From: Avoscillospira sp045652125
Lineage (GTDB): Bacteria; Bacillota; Clostridia; Oscillospirales; Oscillospiraceae
Assembly (NCBI GenBank): GCA_045652125.1
Contig: JAZRTT010000031.1
Location: 1 to 64,000 of the forward strand
Direction: 5' to 3'
DNA: 64,000 nt
Numbering within the stretch: position 1 is the stretch's first letter; each line of letters begins with the position of its first letter. This document shows positions 41,731 to 51,301 of this stretch, piece by piece. The position numbers and the translations under genes are program-made. The notes under the pieces are model-generated. The model ran no database searches, was not told where the DNA came from, and saw only the letters and a program-made list of their open reading frames with translations.

Positions 41731-42210
41731 TTACCGGGGGTAGACCAGCCGGTCATCCCCGATGCCATAGAGTACGGTTTCCAGATGATGTTCTGCCATT
41801 TTTTTGGCCAGAGGCAGATCCATATCGGAGTAGTTTCCGCAGTCCTTTGGGGCTGCACCGGGAATCTCACCATGAAAATCCCGGATAAATTCCCACATCC
41901 CGGTGAGAAGGGGAATGATGTCCCGGGAGGACAAGTCCCCTGCCAGAAGCAGATAGAAACCGGTTCGGCAGCCCATAGGACCGAAGTAGAGGACCCGATC
42001 CTTCCATACGGAATCATTCCGCAGATAGGTGGCGCCCAGATGTTCTATGGTGTGGAGCTGCCCTGTGGTCATAACCGCTTCCCGGTTGGGGGCAGTTAAC
42101 CGAAGATCAAATGTCGTCACGGTTTCTGCACCAACGCGGTCTTTTCTGGAAACGTAGACACCGGGCAGCAGCCGGATATGGTCAATTGTGAAACTGGTAA
42201 TTTTCTCCAT
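41731..42210 (-). CDS. luxS: S-ribosylhomocysteine lyase (AI-2 precursor synthase)
   Basis: LuxS cleaves S-ribosylhomocysteine to homocysteine and DPD, the precursor of autoinducer-2. The 159-residue protein carries the iron motif HTIEH (HLLAT-type, residues near 53-57) with GPMGCRTGFYLLLAGD, whose Cys completes the catalytic pair. TIDHIRLLPGVYVSRKD near the start is typical. It sits between the DUF362 and mtnN genes in one transcript with gaps of 10 and 9 bases, so SAH recycling is coordinated. Confidence 0.95.
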   Translation of the reverse strand: MEKITSFTIDHIRLLPGVYVSRKDRVGAETVTTFDLRLTAPNREAVMTTGQLHTIEHLGATYLRNDSVWKDRVLYFGPMGCRTGFYLLLAGDLSSRDIIPLLTGMWEFIRDFHGEIPGAAPKDCGNYSDMDLPLAKKMAEHHLETVLYGIGDDRLVYPR

Positions 42211-42220
42211 TATGGGCTCC

Positions 42221-43324
42221 TTACAAAGTGATCAGCTCATAGTCCTGAACACCCAAACCGATGGCTTCGCCATGCTCGGTGGCAGTACGCCAGTTTGTGG
42301 AGGGATGTGTACCGGAAAAACGGTCTTTCCCATCAGCCCGGGCCTTGAGAATGCTCATGGGGTTTGCCGGTTGGCGGTTCACCGCATCGGCGCAGGCCAC
42401 ATCCAGCGCCACCGGGTCAAAAGAAGCAAACATGCCCACATCATTTACAATAGCGGCATCGGATTCGGGATGGCAGTCGCAGTTGGGAGAGACGTTGTTA
42501 ACGATGCTGATATGGAAGCTGGGACGGCCGTCCACAACGGCTTTGGCGTACTCGGCGATTTTATAGTTGAGGTTGGAAAACGTCTCATCCTGTGCCGGCT
42601 GGATGGCATCTTTGGGACAAATTCCGATACACCGGCCGCAGCCGACACATTTTTTGTGATCGATTTCACATTTACCGTCGGAGATCTGAGGACCGTCATG
42701 AGCACAGACTTTGTGACAGGCACCGCAGCCTACGCAAAGGACCTGATAGACGTAAGGTTTGCCGGCTGAATGCATTTCCATTTTTCCGGCCCGGGAACCA
42801 CAGCCCATACCCAAATTCTTCAGGGCGCCGCCAAAACCGGTACACTCATGGCCCTTGAAATGGTTCAGGGAGATGATAATATCGGCATCCATAATGGCTC
42901 TGCCGATTTTGGCGGTCTTGCACAGCACACCGCCGTTGATGGGAACCGTTACGTCATCGGTCCCTTTGAGTCCGTCAGCGATCAGAATCTGGCAGCCTGT
43001 GGATATGGGGTTGAACCCGTTGAGGTTGGCTGTATCAAGGTGGTCCAAAGCATTCTTCCGGGAACCGACATAGAGGGTATTGCAGTCAGTCAGGAAGGGC
43101 CTGCCGCCCAGCTGCTTGACATAGTCTGCCACATAGCGGGCAAAATTGGGCCGCAGGAAAGCCAGATTACCCAATTCACCAAAGTGGACCTTGATGGCTA
43201 CATACTTTCCGGAGAAGTCGATTTGATCCATACCGGCAGACTTCATGAGCTGATGGAGCTTGCTCTCGTGGTTCTGCCCGTTTCTCATCCGAAAATCGGT
43301 AAAATATACTTTTGCCTGTTCCAT
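42221..43324 (-). CDS. DUF362 domain Fe-S protein
   Basis: The 367-residue protein has an N-terminal DUF362 domain (about residues 1-180, with VAIKVHFGELGNLAFLRPNFARY and IISLNHFKGHECTGFGGALKNLGMG) followed by two [4Fe-4S] ferredoxin motifs, CVGCGACHKVCAHDG and CVGCGRCIGICPKDA (about 185-240), and a further DUF362 part. The function is not known; electron transfer is likely. It leads the luxS-mtnN transcript from a consensus promoter, an arrangement that ties it to methyl recycling by position only. Confidence 0.9.
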   Translation of the reverse strand: MEQAKVYFTDFRMRNGQNHESKLHQLMKSAGMDQIDFSGKYVAIKVHFGELGNLAFLRPNFARYVADYVKQLGGRPFLTDCNTLYVGSRKNALDHLDTANLNGFNPISTGCQILIADGLKGTDDVTVPINGGVLCKTAKIGRAIMDADIIISLNHFKGHECTGFGGALKNLGMGCGSRAGKMEMHSAGKPYVYQVLCVGCGACHKVCAHDGPQISDGKCEIDHKKCVGCGRCIGICPKDAIQPAQDETFSNLNYKIAEYAKAVVDGRPSFHISIVNNVSPNCDCHPESDAAIVNDVGMFASFDPVALDVACADAVNRQPANPMSILKARADGKDRFSGTHPSTNWRTATEHGEAIGLGVQDYELITL

Positions 43325-43350
43325 AGAACACCTCCTGATCTTTTTTACTT

Positions 43351-43379
43351 AGTATAACAGTTTCCAAACTCTGTGTCAA
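43351..43379 (-). promoter_or_regulatory. Promoter of the DUF362-luxS-mtnN operon
   Basis: On the minus strand TTGACA and TATACT are 17 bp apart, 27 bp before the start codon. Confidence 0.82.
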
Positions 43380-43460
43380 AAAAAGTTATGGATATTCTCG
43401 CTTGTGTTTGCTATAATGAACCTGTACTATGGATGAGTATGGGGTGGAAAGGGGTCAGAA

Positions 43461-44408
43461 ATGGAATTTATCGGTTTTTTGGGAAATTCTGCCCTGAAGC
43501 AGCGGTTAACTGCCTCCTTTGCCGCAGGGAAACATTCTCACTGCTATCTGATCTGCGGCCCGAAGGGTTCCGGTAAACATACGCTGGCGAAGCTGTTGTC
43601 TGCAGCACTCCAGTGTTCGGAGAAAAATGCCCCGTGTATGGCGTGCCGGAATTGCCGCAAAGCGATGGATGGCCAGCACCCCGATGTGATCACCATAGAT
43701 GATCCGGAGAAAAAGAGTGTCTCGGTGGATCTGATCCGTCAGCTTCAGTCTGATGCCTATATCCGACCCAACGAGGGTGCCGGGAAAGTCTATCTGATAC
43801 CCCGTGCCATGGAAATGACGGAGAGTGCCCAAAATGCACTTCTGAAATTGATAGAGGAGCCACCGGCCTATGCTGTGTTTCTCCTCTTGACAGACAATGC
43901 CGGGAAGCTGCTGCCGACTGTTCGAAGCCGTTGTACCGAGCTTCGTTTGGAGCCGGTGCCCCAGGAAACAGCTTTGCCTTGGCTGGAGGAACAGTTTCCC
44001 CAACGGTCCAGGGCTGCACTGCTGGCAGCCTACCGCCGTTCCGGTGGTTTTTTAGGGCAGTCGGCGGAGCTGCTCCGCAAGGAGAATTATGAACCTCAGA
44101 CATTGGAATTTGCTTCAGCCTATGCAAAAAAAGAGACCATGATGCTGGCGCAGGTGATCAGCACCATGGAAAAGCTGCCCAGGCCCAAGCTGCAGCAGAT
44201 TCTGGCACAATGGTGCCAACTGCTTGCGGATGCCTTGCTGGCACGGATCGGTCTGCCTGTACCATCGGAGTCGGCAGCCATAGGAAAAAACCGTACCGGT
44301 GCCGACTTGAGCGCTGCCCTTCGTGTATTGCAGAAGGCGCAGGAAGACTGTGCGGCAAATGTTGGCACAGGACATATCTGCGGCTGGCTTTTGGTCAGGC
44401 TGCGTTAA
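43461..44408 (+). CDS. holB: DNA polymerase III subunit delta'
   Basis: Delta' is part of the clamp loader. The 315-residue protein has the AAA+ start HCYLICGPKGSGKHTLAKLLSAAL (P-loop near residues 35-43), a zinc-finger CSEKNAPCMACRNC and the SRC motif VRSRCTELRLEP. The ATG at 43461 has a weak AAAGGGG site. A TATAAT at 43412 with a poor -35 box is the only promoter candidate. RicT follows after 37 bp, a common Firmicute order. Confidence 0.93.
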   Translation: MEFIGFLGNSALKQRLTASFAAGKHSHCYLICGPKGSGKHTLAKLLSAALQCSEKNAPCMACRNCRKAMDGQHPDVITIDDPEKKSVSVDLIRQLQSDAYIRPNEGAGKVYLIPRAMEMTESAQNALLKLIEEPPAYAVFLLLTDNAGKLLPTVRSRCTELRLEPVPQETALPWLEEQFPQRSRAALLAAYRRSGGFLGQSAELLRKENYEPQTLEFASAYAKKETMMLAQVISTMEKLPRPKLQQILAQWCQLLADALLARIGLPVPSESAAIGKNRTGADLSAALRVLQKAQEDCAANVGTGHICGWLLVRLR

Positions 44409-44445
44409 GAATCATATGGATTTCAAATCCAAAAGGAGAACCGAA

Positions 44446-45795
44446 ATGACAGATCACATTACGCCTTCCGAAGAATCGGAAGTTTTCACGCAGGAGAACC
44501 CGGAAACAATGCCTGCAGCGACCGAAATTCCCGAAACGGTTACCGTTGTGGATATTCAGTTCCGTTCCGGAAGCAAGGTTTATTATTTCGATCCCGGCAG
44601 ATTGGAACTAAAAGCCGGTGACCATGTTATCATGGATACGGCCCGGGGCAACGAGTTTGGTTATTGCACCGGCGGCAATCACACGGTATCTTCCCGTGAT
44701 ATCGTTCCGCCCCTGCGGAAGATCCTTCGGATCGCTACGGAAAAAGATGAGAGGATCAACGAGGAGAATATCCAGAAAGAAAAACGGGCATTTGAGGTCT
44801 GCCAACAGAAGATTCAGGAACACGGACTGGATATGCAGCTGGTATCTGCCGAGTGCGCTTTTGACGAAAGCAAGATCATTTTCTTCTTTACTGCCGACGG
44901 CCGTGTGGATTTTCGTGATCTGGTGAAAAATCTGGCGTCTGTATTCCGTACACGCATTGAACTGCGGCAGATCGGTGTCCGTGATAAGGCGAAAATGGTC
45001 GGCGGTCTGGGAATCTGCGGCCGTCCTTTCTGCTGCAAGGAATTTCTGGATGACTTCCAGCCGGTTTCCATCAAAATGGCCAAGACCCAAAACCTCAGCC
45101 TCAATCCCACCAAGATATCCGGCACCTGTGGGCGGCTTATGTGCTGCCTGAAGTATGAACAGGAAGCATATGAAGACCTGCTGAAAACCAGCCCCAAAAA
45201 TGAGTCCTTTGTGGACACAGTGGACGGCCGCGGTACGGTGGTGGACGTGAACCTGCTGCGGCAGTCTGTTCGTGTTCGCATGGAAGATCAGCCCGATACC
45301 ATCAATTGCTATAAAAATTGCGATATCTGTGTGCTGCGAAATGGAAAGGGGAAGAAAACAGATCCTCCCATTCCCAAAGAAGTGGCTCCCATCTCCTCCA
45401 AGCCGCGTTTGTCCGGAAAGTTTGTGGAGTTGTCCGACGAGCCTATGCCGGATGTGATCATTGCCGGACGGGAGATGCCGCCTGTGAAGGAGGAAACGGA
45501 CCGAGAGAGCGCAGAAAAGGCAGTTCGGCCGGAAAAGACCGAGGGCGGTCATTCCAATAACCGCCGCCGGAAAAAGAAACCGGCAGGTCAGCGGCTTGCA
45601 GCCAAGGAAAACGCTCCCAGAGCAGAAGAACAGGAGAAAAACCGGCATTCCCGTCAGGAGGGGCAGCCTAAAAAAGAAAAATCGGCCCGGCAGGATGGAC
45701 AGCAGCCCCGGGCAGAGGGGGCATCCAAACCCCACCAGCACCGCCGTCCCCATGGGCCCAGACCGGAGGGCGGCCCAAAAGCGAATAATGGATGA
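44446..45795 (+). CDS. ricT: PSP1/RicT family regulatory protein (stage 0 sporulation protein YaaT)
   Basis: RicT, with RicA and RicF, forms a Fe-S-containing complex that in B. subtilis directs RNase Y and phosphorelay signalling. The PSP1 domain covers about residues 30-300, with GLGICGRPFCCKEFL and SGTCGRLMCCLKYE supplying the cluster cysteines. From about residue 355 to 449 the protein has a long low-complexity tail rich in Lys, Glu, Arg, Gln and Pro, longer than in typical YaaT (275 aa) and probably disordered or RNA-binding. The ATG at 44446 follows AAAGGAG by seven bases. It ends at a bidirectional terminator. Confidence 0.9.
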   Translation: MTDHITPSEESEVFTQENPETMPAATEIPETVTVVDIQFRSGSKVYYFDPGRLELKAGDHVIMDTARGNEFGYCTGGNHTVSSRDIVPPLRKILRIATEKDERINEENIQKEKRAFEVCQQKIQEHGLDMQLVSAECAFDESKIIFFFTADGRVDFRDLVKNLASVFRTRIELRQIGVRDKAKMVGGLGICGRPFCCKEFLDDFQPVSIKMAKTQNLSLNPTKISGTCGRLMCCLKYEQEAYEDLLKTSPKNESFVDTVDGRGTVVDVNLLRQSVRVRMEDQPDTINCYKNCDICVLRNGKGKKTDPPIPKEVAPISSKPRLSGKFVELSDEPMPDVIIAGREMPPVKEETDRESAEKAVRPEKTEGGHSNNRRRKKKPAGQRLAAKENAPRAEEQEKNRHSRQEGQPKKEKSARQDGQQPRAEGASKPHQHRRPHGPRPEGGPKANNG

Positions 45796-45800
45796 CAGCA

Positions 45801-45831
45801 AAAAGACCGCTCCGGAGAGCGGTCTTTTTCT
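45801..45831. terminator. Bidirectional terminator between ricT and the peptide transporter operon
   Basis: AAAAGACCGCTC and GAGCGGTCTTTT form a 12-bp stem with a 4-nt loop and a T run on both outer sides. Confidence 0.9.
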
Positions 45832-45869
45832 ATTGGCTACCAAACGCCGATCCATGGGGACGATGCCGG

Positions 45870-46757
45870 TCAGAAATTGCGTTCTTTTCGGTTGACATTT
45901 TTTCTCAGCCAGTTGCCCAACTCGGTCATAGACAGCAAAACTGCCACAAGGAACACACCGGGGATGAGAATGATCCACCAGCTTTTGGTCATCAGCGCTT
46001 TTTCTGCCAGCGACAGCATGCTGCCCCATGAGATGATCTCCAACGGCAATCCCATGCCCATGAAGCTGAGGGTGGATTCCGAGCTGATCGCATTGCGGAT
46101 ATTCATTACGACCATGAACATAATGGAGGAGACGAAATTGGGAGCCAGATGCTTCCATAAAATATGGAAGAAGCTGCCGCCCATGCATTTGGAGGCGATC
46201 ACATATTCGCTGTTTCGGATCTGTCGCACCTCTGTTCGGACGACCTTGGCGATGGGGCACCAGGAAGTGATACCGATCACAATGGAAATGGAGAGGATAT
46301 TGGGCGGCCCTAAAACTGCCTGAATAAACAAAATGATCAGCAGCGTGGGCACGCTGAGGATGATCTCGGTTATCCGCATGAGAACGGTATCCAGCCAGTC
46401 CGGTGCGATACCGCTGAGGGAGCCGTAAATGACAGCGATTGCAGCAGAAATGGCAGTTGCGAAGAATCCGATAAAGAGGGAAATACGGCCGCCATACCAA
46501 ATGCAGGAAAAGATATCCCGCCCCAGAGTGTCTGTGCCGAAGAGAAATTCCCGATCGGGTGCTTTGCTGCAGTTCATCAGGTCGAGATAGGTGGGGTTCT
46601 TGGTCATGATCAGCTCGGCAAACACACAGCCAAGTACGATCAGCCCCAAAATGATCAAGGAAAGCACCGGGACACCTGGCCGGGTTTTGCGCTTTTCCGG
46701 TTTTGGATGTTCCTGTTCCCGGATTCCGACGACAGTAAACAGTTCCTGCTCCGTCAT
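45870..46757 (-). CDS. Oligopeptide/nickel-type ABC transporter permease C
   Basis: The 295-residue membrane protein has an N-terminal cytoplasmic part, about six membrane segments and the EAA motif EVRQIRNSEYVIASKCMGGSFFHILWKHL, which docks on the ATPases. The family includes OppC, DppC and NikC. The start codon overlaps the stop of the other permease (ATGA-type, 4 bases). It is the last gene of the five-gene operon. The substrate is probably a peptide but cannot be fixed. Confidence 0.92.
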   Translation of the reverse strand: MTEQELFTVVGIREQEHPKPEKRKTRPGVPVLSLIILGLIVLGCVFAELIMTKNPTYLDLMNCSKAPDREFLFGTDTLGRDIFSCIWYGGRISLFIGFFATAISAAIAVIYGSLSGIAPDWLDTVLMRITEIILSVPTLLIILFIQAVLGPPNILSISIVIGITSWCPIAKVVRTEVRQIRNSEYVIASKCMGGSFFHILWKHLAPNFVSSIMFMVVMNIRNAISSESTLSFMGMGLPLEIISWGSMLSLAEKALMTKSWWIILIPGVFLVAVLLSMTELGNWLRKNVNRKERNF

Positions 46758-47755
46758 TTTCTCATCACCTCCGAAGCTTCCGCCACATCAGCGGCTTTGA
46801 TTCGAGGGTCAATTTGTTCATTGATGATCTGACCGAGAATATTGCAGAAAATGACCACCACGCCGGTCATCATACACAGGATCATAAGCAGATTGTAATC
46901 GGCATAGCGGGCGCTTTCGTAGGACAGGGTCCCAATGCCGGGATAGCCAAATACCGTTTCCACAATATAAGTTCCGCCCAATATATGGGGGACGGAAATT
47001 GCCATGATGCTGATATAGGAAGGCATGATATTCCGCAAACAATGGCCAAACATGATCTGCTTTTTGGAAAGGCCCATAGATTTTCCCATCAGGACATAGT
47101 CTGCCCGAATCTCTTCCAGCAGTTTATTGCGAATCAAATAGGCATAATACCACAAATGGTTCAGGACAACAATGGTTATGGGCAGAATCAGATGAACCAC
47201 ACGGTCTGCGATGTCTCCTTTTTTTCCCACAGAATAAGCACCGCTGCTGGGCAGCCAGCGAAGAATCACGCTAAACACCAAAATCAGGATCAGAGACATC
47301 CAAAATTCCGGTATACAACTGCTCAGGGTGCCGATTTTGCACACAATGCGATCCGGCCACCGATCTTCAAACCATGCACAAAGAATTCCAAGAAGCAGCG
47401 CCAGTCCAAAGGTCAGGATAAATCCAATGCCGCCGAGAAGGAGGGTATTTCCGATTCGCTGGGCGATTACAACCGTTACATTCTGCTTATATTTGAATGA
47501 GATGCCAAACTTTCCGTGCAGCGCATTCTTGACCCAGCGGGCGTATTGAATATGGATAGGGGCATCCAGACCCAGCTTCTCTCGGGCAAGCTCCTGATCC
47601 TCTGTGCTCATTTTCTCCACTCTTTCTCCGTAATAGGAAAGCAGAGGATCTGTAGGAGTCAGTCGGGAAAGCCAAAACACCAAGATTGACAAAAGAACTA
47701 CGCTGAACAGGAAGATCAGTACTTTCTTACCATAGTAGAATGCTTTCTTTTTCAT
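46754..47755 (-). CDS. Oligopeptide/nickel-type ABC transporter permease B
   Basis: The 333-residue protein has the OppB/NikB fold: a first membrane segment (LIFLFSVVLLSILVFWL), a long extracellular loop with RLTPTDPL, then five segments with the EAA motif LLEEIRADYVLMGKSMGLSKKQI and a C-terminal NPDIRVVYAA-like block. It overlaps the C permease by four bases and the ATPase gene upstream by four bases, so the operon is tightly coupled. Confidence 0.92.
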   Translation of the reverse strand: MKKKAFYYGKKVLIFLFSVVLLSILVFWLSRLTPTDPLLSYYGERVEKMSTEDQELAREKLGLDAPIHIQYARWVKNALHGKFGISFKYKQNVTVVIAQRIGNTLLLGGIGFILTFGLALLLGILCAWFEDRWPDRIVCKIGTLSSCIPEFWMSLILILVFSVILRWLPSSGAYSVGKKGDIADRVVHLILPITIVVLNHLWYYAYLIRNKLLEEIRADYVLMGKSMGLSKKQIMFGHCLRNIMPSYISIMAISVPHILGGTYIVETVFGYPGIGTLSYESARYADYNLLMILCMMTGVVVIFCNILGQIINEQIDPRIKAADVAEASEVMRK

Positions 47756-48651
47756 GCCTTCCCCTCCTTTTGCAGAACGAAATGGTCGGGGGCTGCCTCG
47801 GTCAGCACACCCTCACAGCTGAAATCCAGTTCTTCAAAAATCAAGTGTTCCCGGTTTCGTTCCAGAATCGGATCCGGGACAAGGATGGCAGAAAGCAGGG
47901 CTTTTGTGTATGGGTGAAGTGGATGTTCGTACAATTCCTTTGTGGGTGCTATTTCCACCAGTTTTCCGCGATACATGACACCGACCCGATCACAGAGATA
48001 CTCCACCATAGACAGGTCATGGGCGATGAACAGAATGGAGAATCCGTGCTCCTGCCGCAAATGCTGAAACAGATTGACGATCTGTGCCTGAATGGATACA
48101 TCCAGAGAAGCGATCGGTTCGTCGGCGATCAGCAGCTCCGGTTCCATGGAAAGGGCTCTGGCGATGGCGACCCTCTGCCGCATACCGCCGGAAAGTTCCG
48201 ACGGGTATTTGTCCAGATAGCTTTCATCCATCCCGACATAGTGAAGCTGGAATGCTGCCTCCTTTCGGTATGTCCCTCTGGGGGGCTTTATGCGGTGGAT
48301 GGACATAGGCTCAGCAATAATATCCACTACCTTCATCCTCCGGTTGAGGGAAGATGTGGAATCCTGAAAAATAAGCTGCCGTTTTGCTTCCAGCATTCGT
48401 TGATTGGCTTTGAATGCAGCAGGATCACAGATGTTGATTCCCTGAAAGGTGATGCTGCCTTCTGTGGGCCTGCAGATGTTCATCAGGCAGCGGGCGATGG
48501 TGGATTTTCCGGATCCGGATTCTCCTACCAATCCCAAAATCTCTCCTTTTCGAATCTGAAAGGATACATCATCCACCGCCCGGATCCGCATTTTTTTTGT
48601 TAGCCTGAAAGAATGGGTTAAGTGCTGAATATCCATCAGTATTTCATCCAT
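47752..48651 (-). CDS. Oligopeptide ABC transporter ATP-binding protein (OppF-like)
   Basis: The 299-residue ATPase has Walker A GLVGESGSGKSTIARCL (about residue 38-54), signature LSGGMRQRVAIARAL and Walker B LLIADEPIASLD. The C-terminal extension LVEIAPTKELYEHPLHPYTKALLSAIL is typical of peptide transporter ATPases. I chose the ATG at 48651, with GGGAGGTG just before, over an earlier frame start that lies inside the other ATPase gene. It overlaps the OppD-like gene by 8 bases. Confidence 0.93.
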   Translation of the reverse strand: MDEILMDIQHLTHSFRLTKKMRIRAVDDVSFQIRKGEILGLVGESGSGKSTIARCLMNICRPTEGSITFQGINICDPAAFKANQRMLEAKRQLIFQDSTSSLNRRMKVVDIIAEPMSIHRIKPPRGTYRKEAAFQLHYVGMDESYLDKYPSELSGGMRQRVAIARALSMEPELLIADEPIASLDVSIQAQIVNLFQHLRQEHGFSILFIAHDLSMVEYLCDRVGVMYRGKLVEIAPTKELYEHPLHPYTKALLSAILVPDPILERNREHLIFEELDFSCEGVLTEAAPDHFVLQKEGKA

Positions 48652-49657
48652 GGCAGGCACCTCCCACAGGCCGGTTGATTTGGGGGGCTCTGGGGTCCAG
48701 AAGCCATGTGGCGGCAAAATGAGTCTCAGAGATCCGGAACATAGGCGGCTGCTCTTCGTAATCAATTGCCAGTGCGTACTCATTGCGGCAGGCAAAGGCA
48801 TCTCCTGCCGGAGGCGCTATGAGCGTGGGGGGCATGCCGGGGATGGCCTTCAGACTGCTTTTGCCTTTTGCCGATGCAGGGAGTGCCTGCAGCAATCCCC
48901 ATGTGTACGGGTGGCGGGGATCATAGTAAATTTCCTCTGCCGTGCCGATCTCCACGATTTTTCCGGCATACATAATGGCAACTCGGTCGGCGGCTCTTGC
49001 CACAACGCCCAAATCGTGAGAAACCAGAATGGTTGCCGTTCCCAGCTTCTTTTGTATATCTCGCAGCAGATCCAAAATCTGTGCCTGAATGGTCACATCC
49101 AGAGCTGTGGTCGGCTCATCCGCCAGCAGAACCTTTGGGTCGGAGGCCAATGCCATAGCCATAACGCTCCGCTGCCGCATACCGCCGGAAAAATTATAAG
49201 GATACAGATGATATCGTTCTTCGGGATTTTGAATTCCCACCAAAGTCATCAATTGAATGGCCCGATCGCGGAGCTGCTCTTTTGACATCTTTTTATTGTG
49301 AACCAGAATTGCTTCCGCAATCTGCTTGCCGATGGGAATGGTGGGATCCAGAGCCGTCATGGGGTCTTGAAATACCATGGAAAAGAACTTTCCCCGCAGG
49401 CGCCTCATATCACGTTCCGTATGGTTCGTGATATCTTTGCCCTCCACCAATATTTGCCCGCCGACGATTTTTGCACTTTGGGGCAGCAGCTTCATAATGG
49501 ACTTGCACAGAATGCTTTTTCCGCAGCCGGATTCTCCCACAATTGCCAAAATCTCACCGGGCTGCAGGGAAAAACTCACATCCCGTACCGCTTCCACCAT
49601 GCCGGAGGAGGACCGAATATGCACGCACAGATTTTTGATCTCCAATAATTCACGCAT
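48644..49657 (-). CDS. Oligopeptide ABC transporter ATP-binding protein (OppD-like)
   Basis: The 337-residue ATPase has Walker A AIVGESGCGKSILCKSI (about residue 35-51), signature FSGGMRQRSVMAMAL and Walker B VLLADEPTTALD. A C-terminal oligopeptide-transporter domain contains CRNEYALA, a Cys-containing segment that binds an Fe-S cluster in some OppD proteins; only one Cys is obvious here. It follows the solute-binding protein gene and works with the OppF-like ATPase. Confidence 0.92.
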   Translation of the reverse strand: MRELLEIKNLCVHIRSSSGMVEAVRDVSFSLQPGEILAIVGESGCGKSILCKSIMKLLPQSAKIVGGQILVEGKDITNHTERDMRRLRGKFFSMVFQDPMTALDPTIPIGKQIAEAILVHNKKMSKEQLRDRAIQLMTLVGIQNPEERYHLYPYNFSGGMRQRSVMAMALASDPKVLLADEPTTALDVTIQAQILDLLRDIQKKLGTATILVSHDLGVVARAADRVAIMYAGKIVEIGTAEEIYYDPRHPYTWGLLQALPASAKGKSSLKAIPGMPPTLIAPPAGDAFACRNEYALAIDYEEQPPMFRISETHFAATWLLDPRAPQINRPVGGACHG

Positions 49658-49733
49658 AACATTCGTTCCAATCTGATTTTGCTGTGTTCTGTCATAGGCA
49701 AGAGCCGATTCCCTTTTGATATGTTCTTCAGAA

Positions 49734-51269
49734 TCAGCCCATGGTCCATTGGGTGATATTCCAAAAAATGCCTACACCGTGATGACCCAGAACGGTATCG
49801 GCGGCAATGCCCTTCAAGTCAGAATTTGCTGCATACATCGCATCGATATAGGCAAAAAAGGTGTAAGCAGGAGCTTTTGCCATTTCAATTTGGAAGTTTT
49901 TATAGGCTTCTGCACGGGCGGCGGTGTCGTTGGTCTGACGGGCTTCCGTCAGATACTTGTCTACCAATTTGTTGGAATAACCGGAGTAGTTGGCGCCGTT
50001 GCCGGTGCCAAAGACCTTATAGGTGTGGTCATCGGCATCAAAGGGAGAGCCCCAGCCGATGATGCAGCATTCCTGCCCGGCCCAGTCGATGCCGTCGGCG
50101 GGAACGTTGGCTTTAACATCCAGACCGATCTGCTGCAGCTGCTGTGCAGCGATCTGAGCCATATCGATACGAACTTGATCACCGGGAGTTGCGTGAATGG
50201 TGAAGGAGATTTTCTGCCCGTCTCGAGTCCAGAAACCATCGGCATTTTTCTCGCAGCCAACCTCTGCCAGCTTAGTCTCAGCCATGGAGGGATTATAGTC
50301 ATAACGCTCAACGCCATCGTAGTTGTACACATTGTGCTGAATGGGAGAATAGGCCACTTCTCCATAACCCAGCAGGACTGCATTTACAATCGCCTGACGA
50401 TCGATGGCATAGCTGATTGCGGGGATCAGATCTGCGTTTTTCTGCCAGTATTCGTTTTGGAAGTTGTAGAGGATGCCGCGATAATCGGCAGTATCCATGG
50501 CATAAACGGTAAACTCGCTGCTGCCCTGGAAAGCAGAGGCATCCTTGGGGGTGATCTGTGCCAGATCCAGTTCACCGGACTGCAGCTGCAGTGCCTTGGC
50601 AGAGTCATCTTCCACAATTTTAAAAATAATGGAGTCAATTTGAGCGGCACCACCGAAATAGTTTTCGTTCTTCACCATATGGATGGACTGACCCACATCC
50701 CAGCTTTCCAGCTTGTAAGGACCGGTACCGATGGGTGCTTTGAAATAATCGGATTCCCACATATCCTCACCCTGAAGAAGATGCTCCGGCAGGATGGACA
50801 TGGTCATATAGTCCGGAAAGGCGAAATTGGGTTCGGAAAGGACAAAGGCGATCTCATGATCCGTGAGGATTCGGATCTCTGCCACCTCTTCATAGTTGGG
50901 ATAGTTTTCCGAGCCGTTGTTGGGGTCCATAATGGCCTCAATGGTGAACTTGACATCCTCGGCGGTAAAGGCCTCCCCGTCATGCCATTGGACGCCTTCG
51001 CGGAGGGTAAAGGTATAGGTCATGGAAGCATCATCATAGACCCAAGATTCTGCCAAAGCAGGAATCAATGCACCTTCGCCGTCCCGGGCAACCAGGCCGT
51101 CAAAGAGCAGATGCTTGATTTCGCAATGTTCATTCATAATGGGATTGATGGAGGTATAATCACCGGAGCCGTAAATGAGGGTGCTGCCGTCCGGTTGACC
51201 CTGCTGTCCGCAGGCGGCCAGACCAAATACTATCAGAACCGCAAGGAAAACAATCACAATTCGCTTCAT
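49734..51269 (-). CDS. Peptide/nickel ABC transporter substrate-binding lipoprotein (family 5)
   Basis: The 511-residue lipoprotein has a signal peptide ending in FGLAACG (lipidated Cys near residue 20), then the family 5 pattern: LVARDGEGALIPALAESWVYDDASMTYTFTLREGVQWHDGEAFTAEDVKF. The fold is that of peptide and nickel receptors such as DppA and NikA. The genes for two ATPases and two permeases follow, giving a complete importer. The ligand is most likely a short peptide but cannot be read from sequence. A TTGTGA/TAAAGT promoter precedes the gene. Confidence 0.93.
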   Translation of the reverse strand: MKRIVIVFLAVLIVFGLAACGQQGQPDGSTLIYGSGDYTSINPIMNEHCEIKHLLFDGLVARDGEGALIPALAESWVYDDASMTYTFTLREGVQWHDGEAFTAEDVKFTIEAIMDPNNGSENYPNYEEVAEIRILTDHEIAFVLSEPNFAFPDYMTMSILPEHLLQGEDMWESDYFKAPIGTGPYKLESWDVGQSIHMVKNENYFGGAAQIDSIIFKIVEDDSAKALQLQSGELDLAQITPKDASAFQGSSEFTVYAMDTADYRGILYNFQNEYWQKNADLIPAISYAIDRQAIVNAVLLGYGEVAYSPIQHNVYNYDGVERYDYNPSMAETKLAEVGCEKNADGFWTRDGQKISFTIHATPGDQVRIDMAQIAAQQLQQIGLDVKANVPADGIDWAGQECCIIGWGSPFDADDHTYKVFGTGNGANYSGYSNKLVDKYLTEARQTNDTAARAEAYKNFQIEMAKAPAYTFFAYIDAMYAANSDLKGIAADTVLGHHGVGIFWNITQWTMG

Positions 51270-51301
51270 AATGTTCCATTCCTTTCACTTTGATTATGGC
51301 T

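Noticed and set aside
44608..46500. 630-residue ORF antisense to ricT and overlapping a permease gene
   Set aside because: It crosses a strong bidirectional terminator and reads two genes in the wrong frame.
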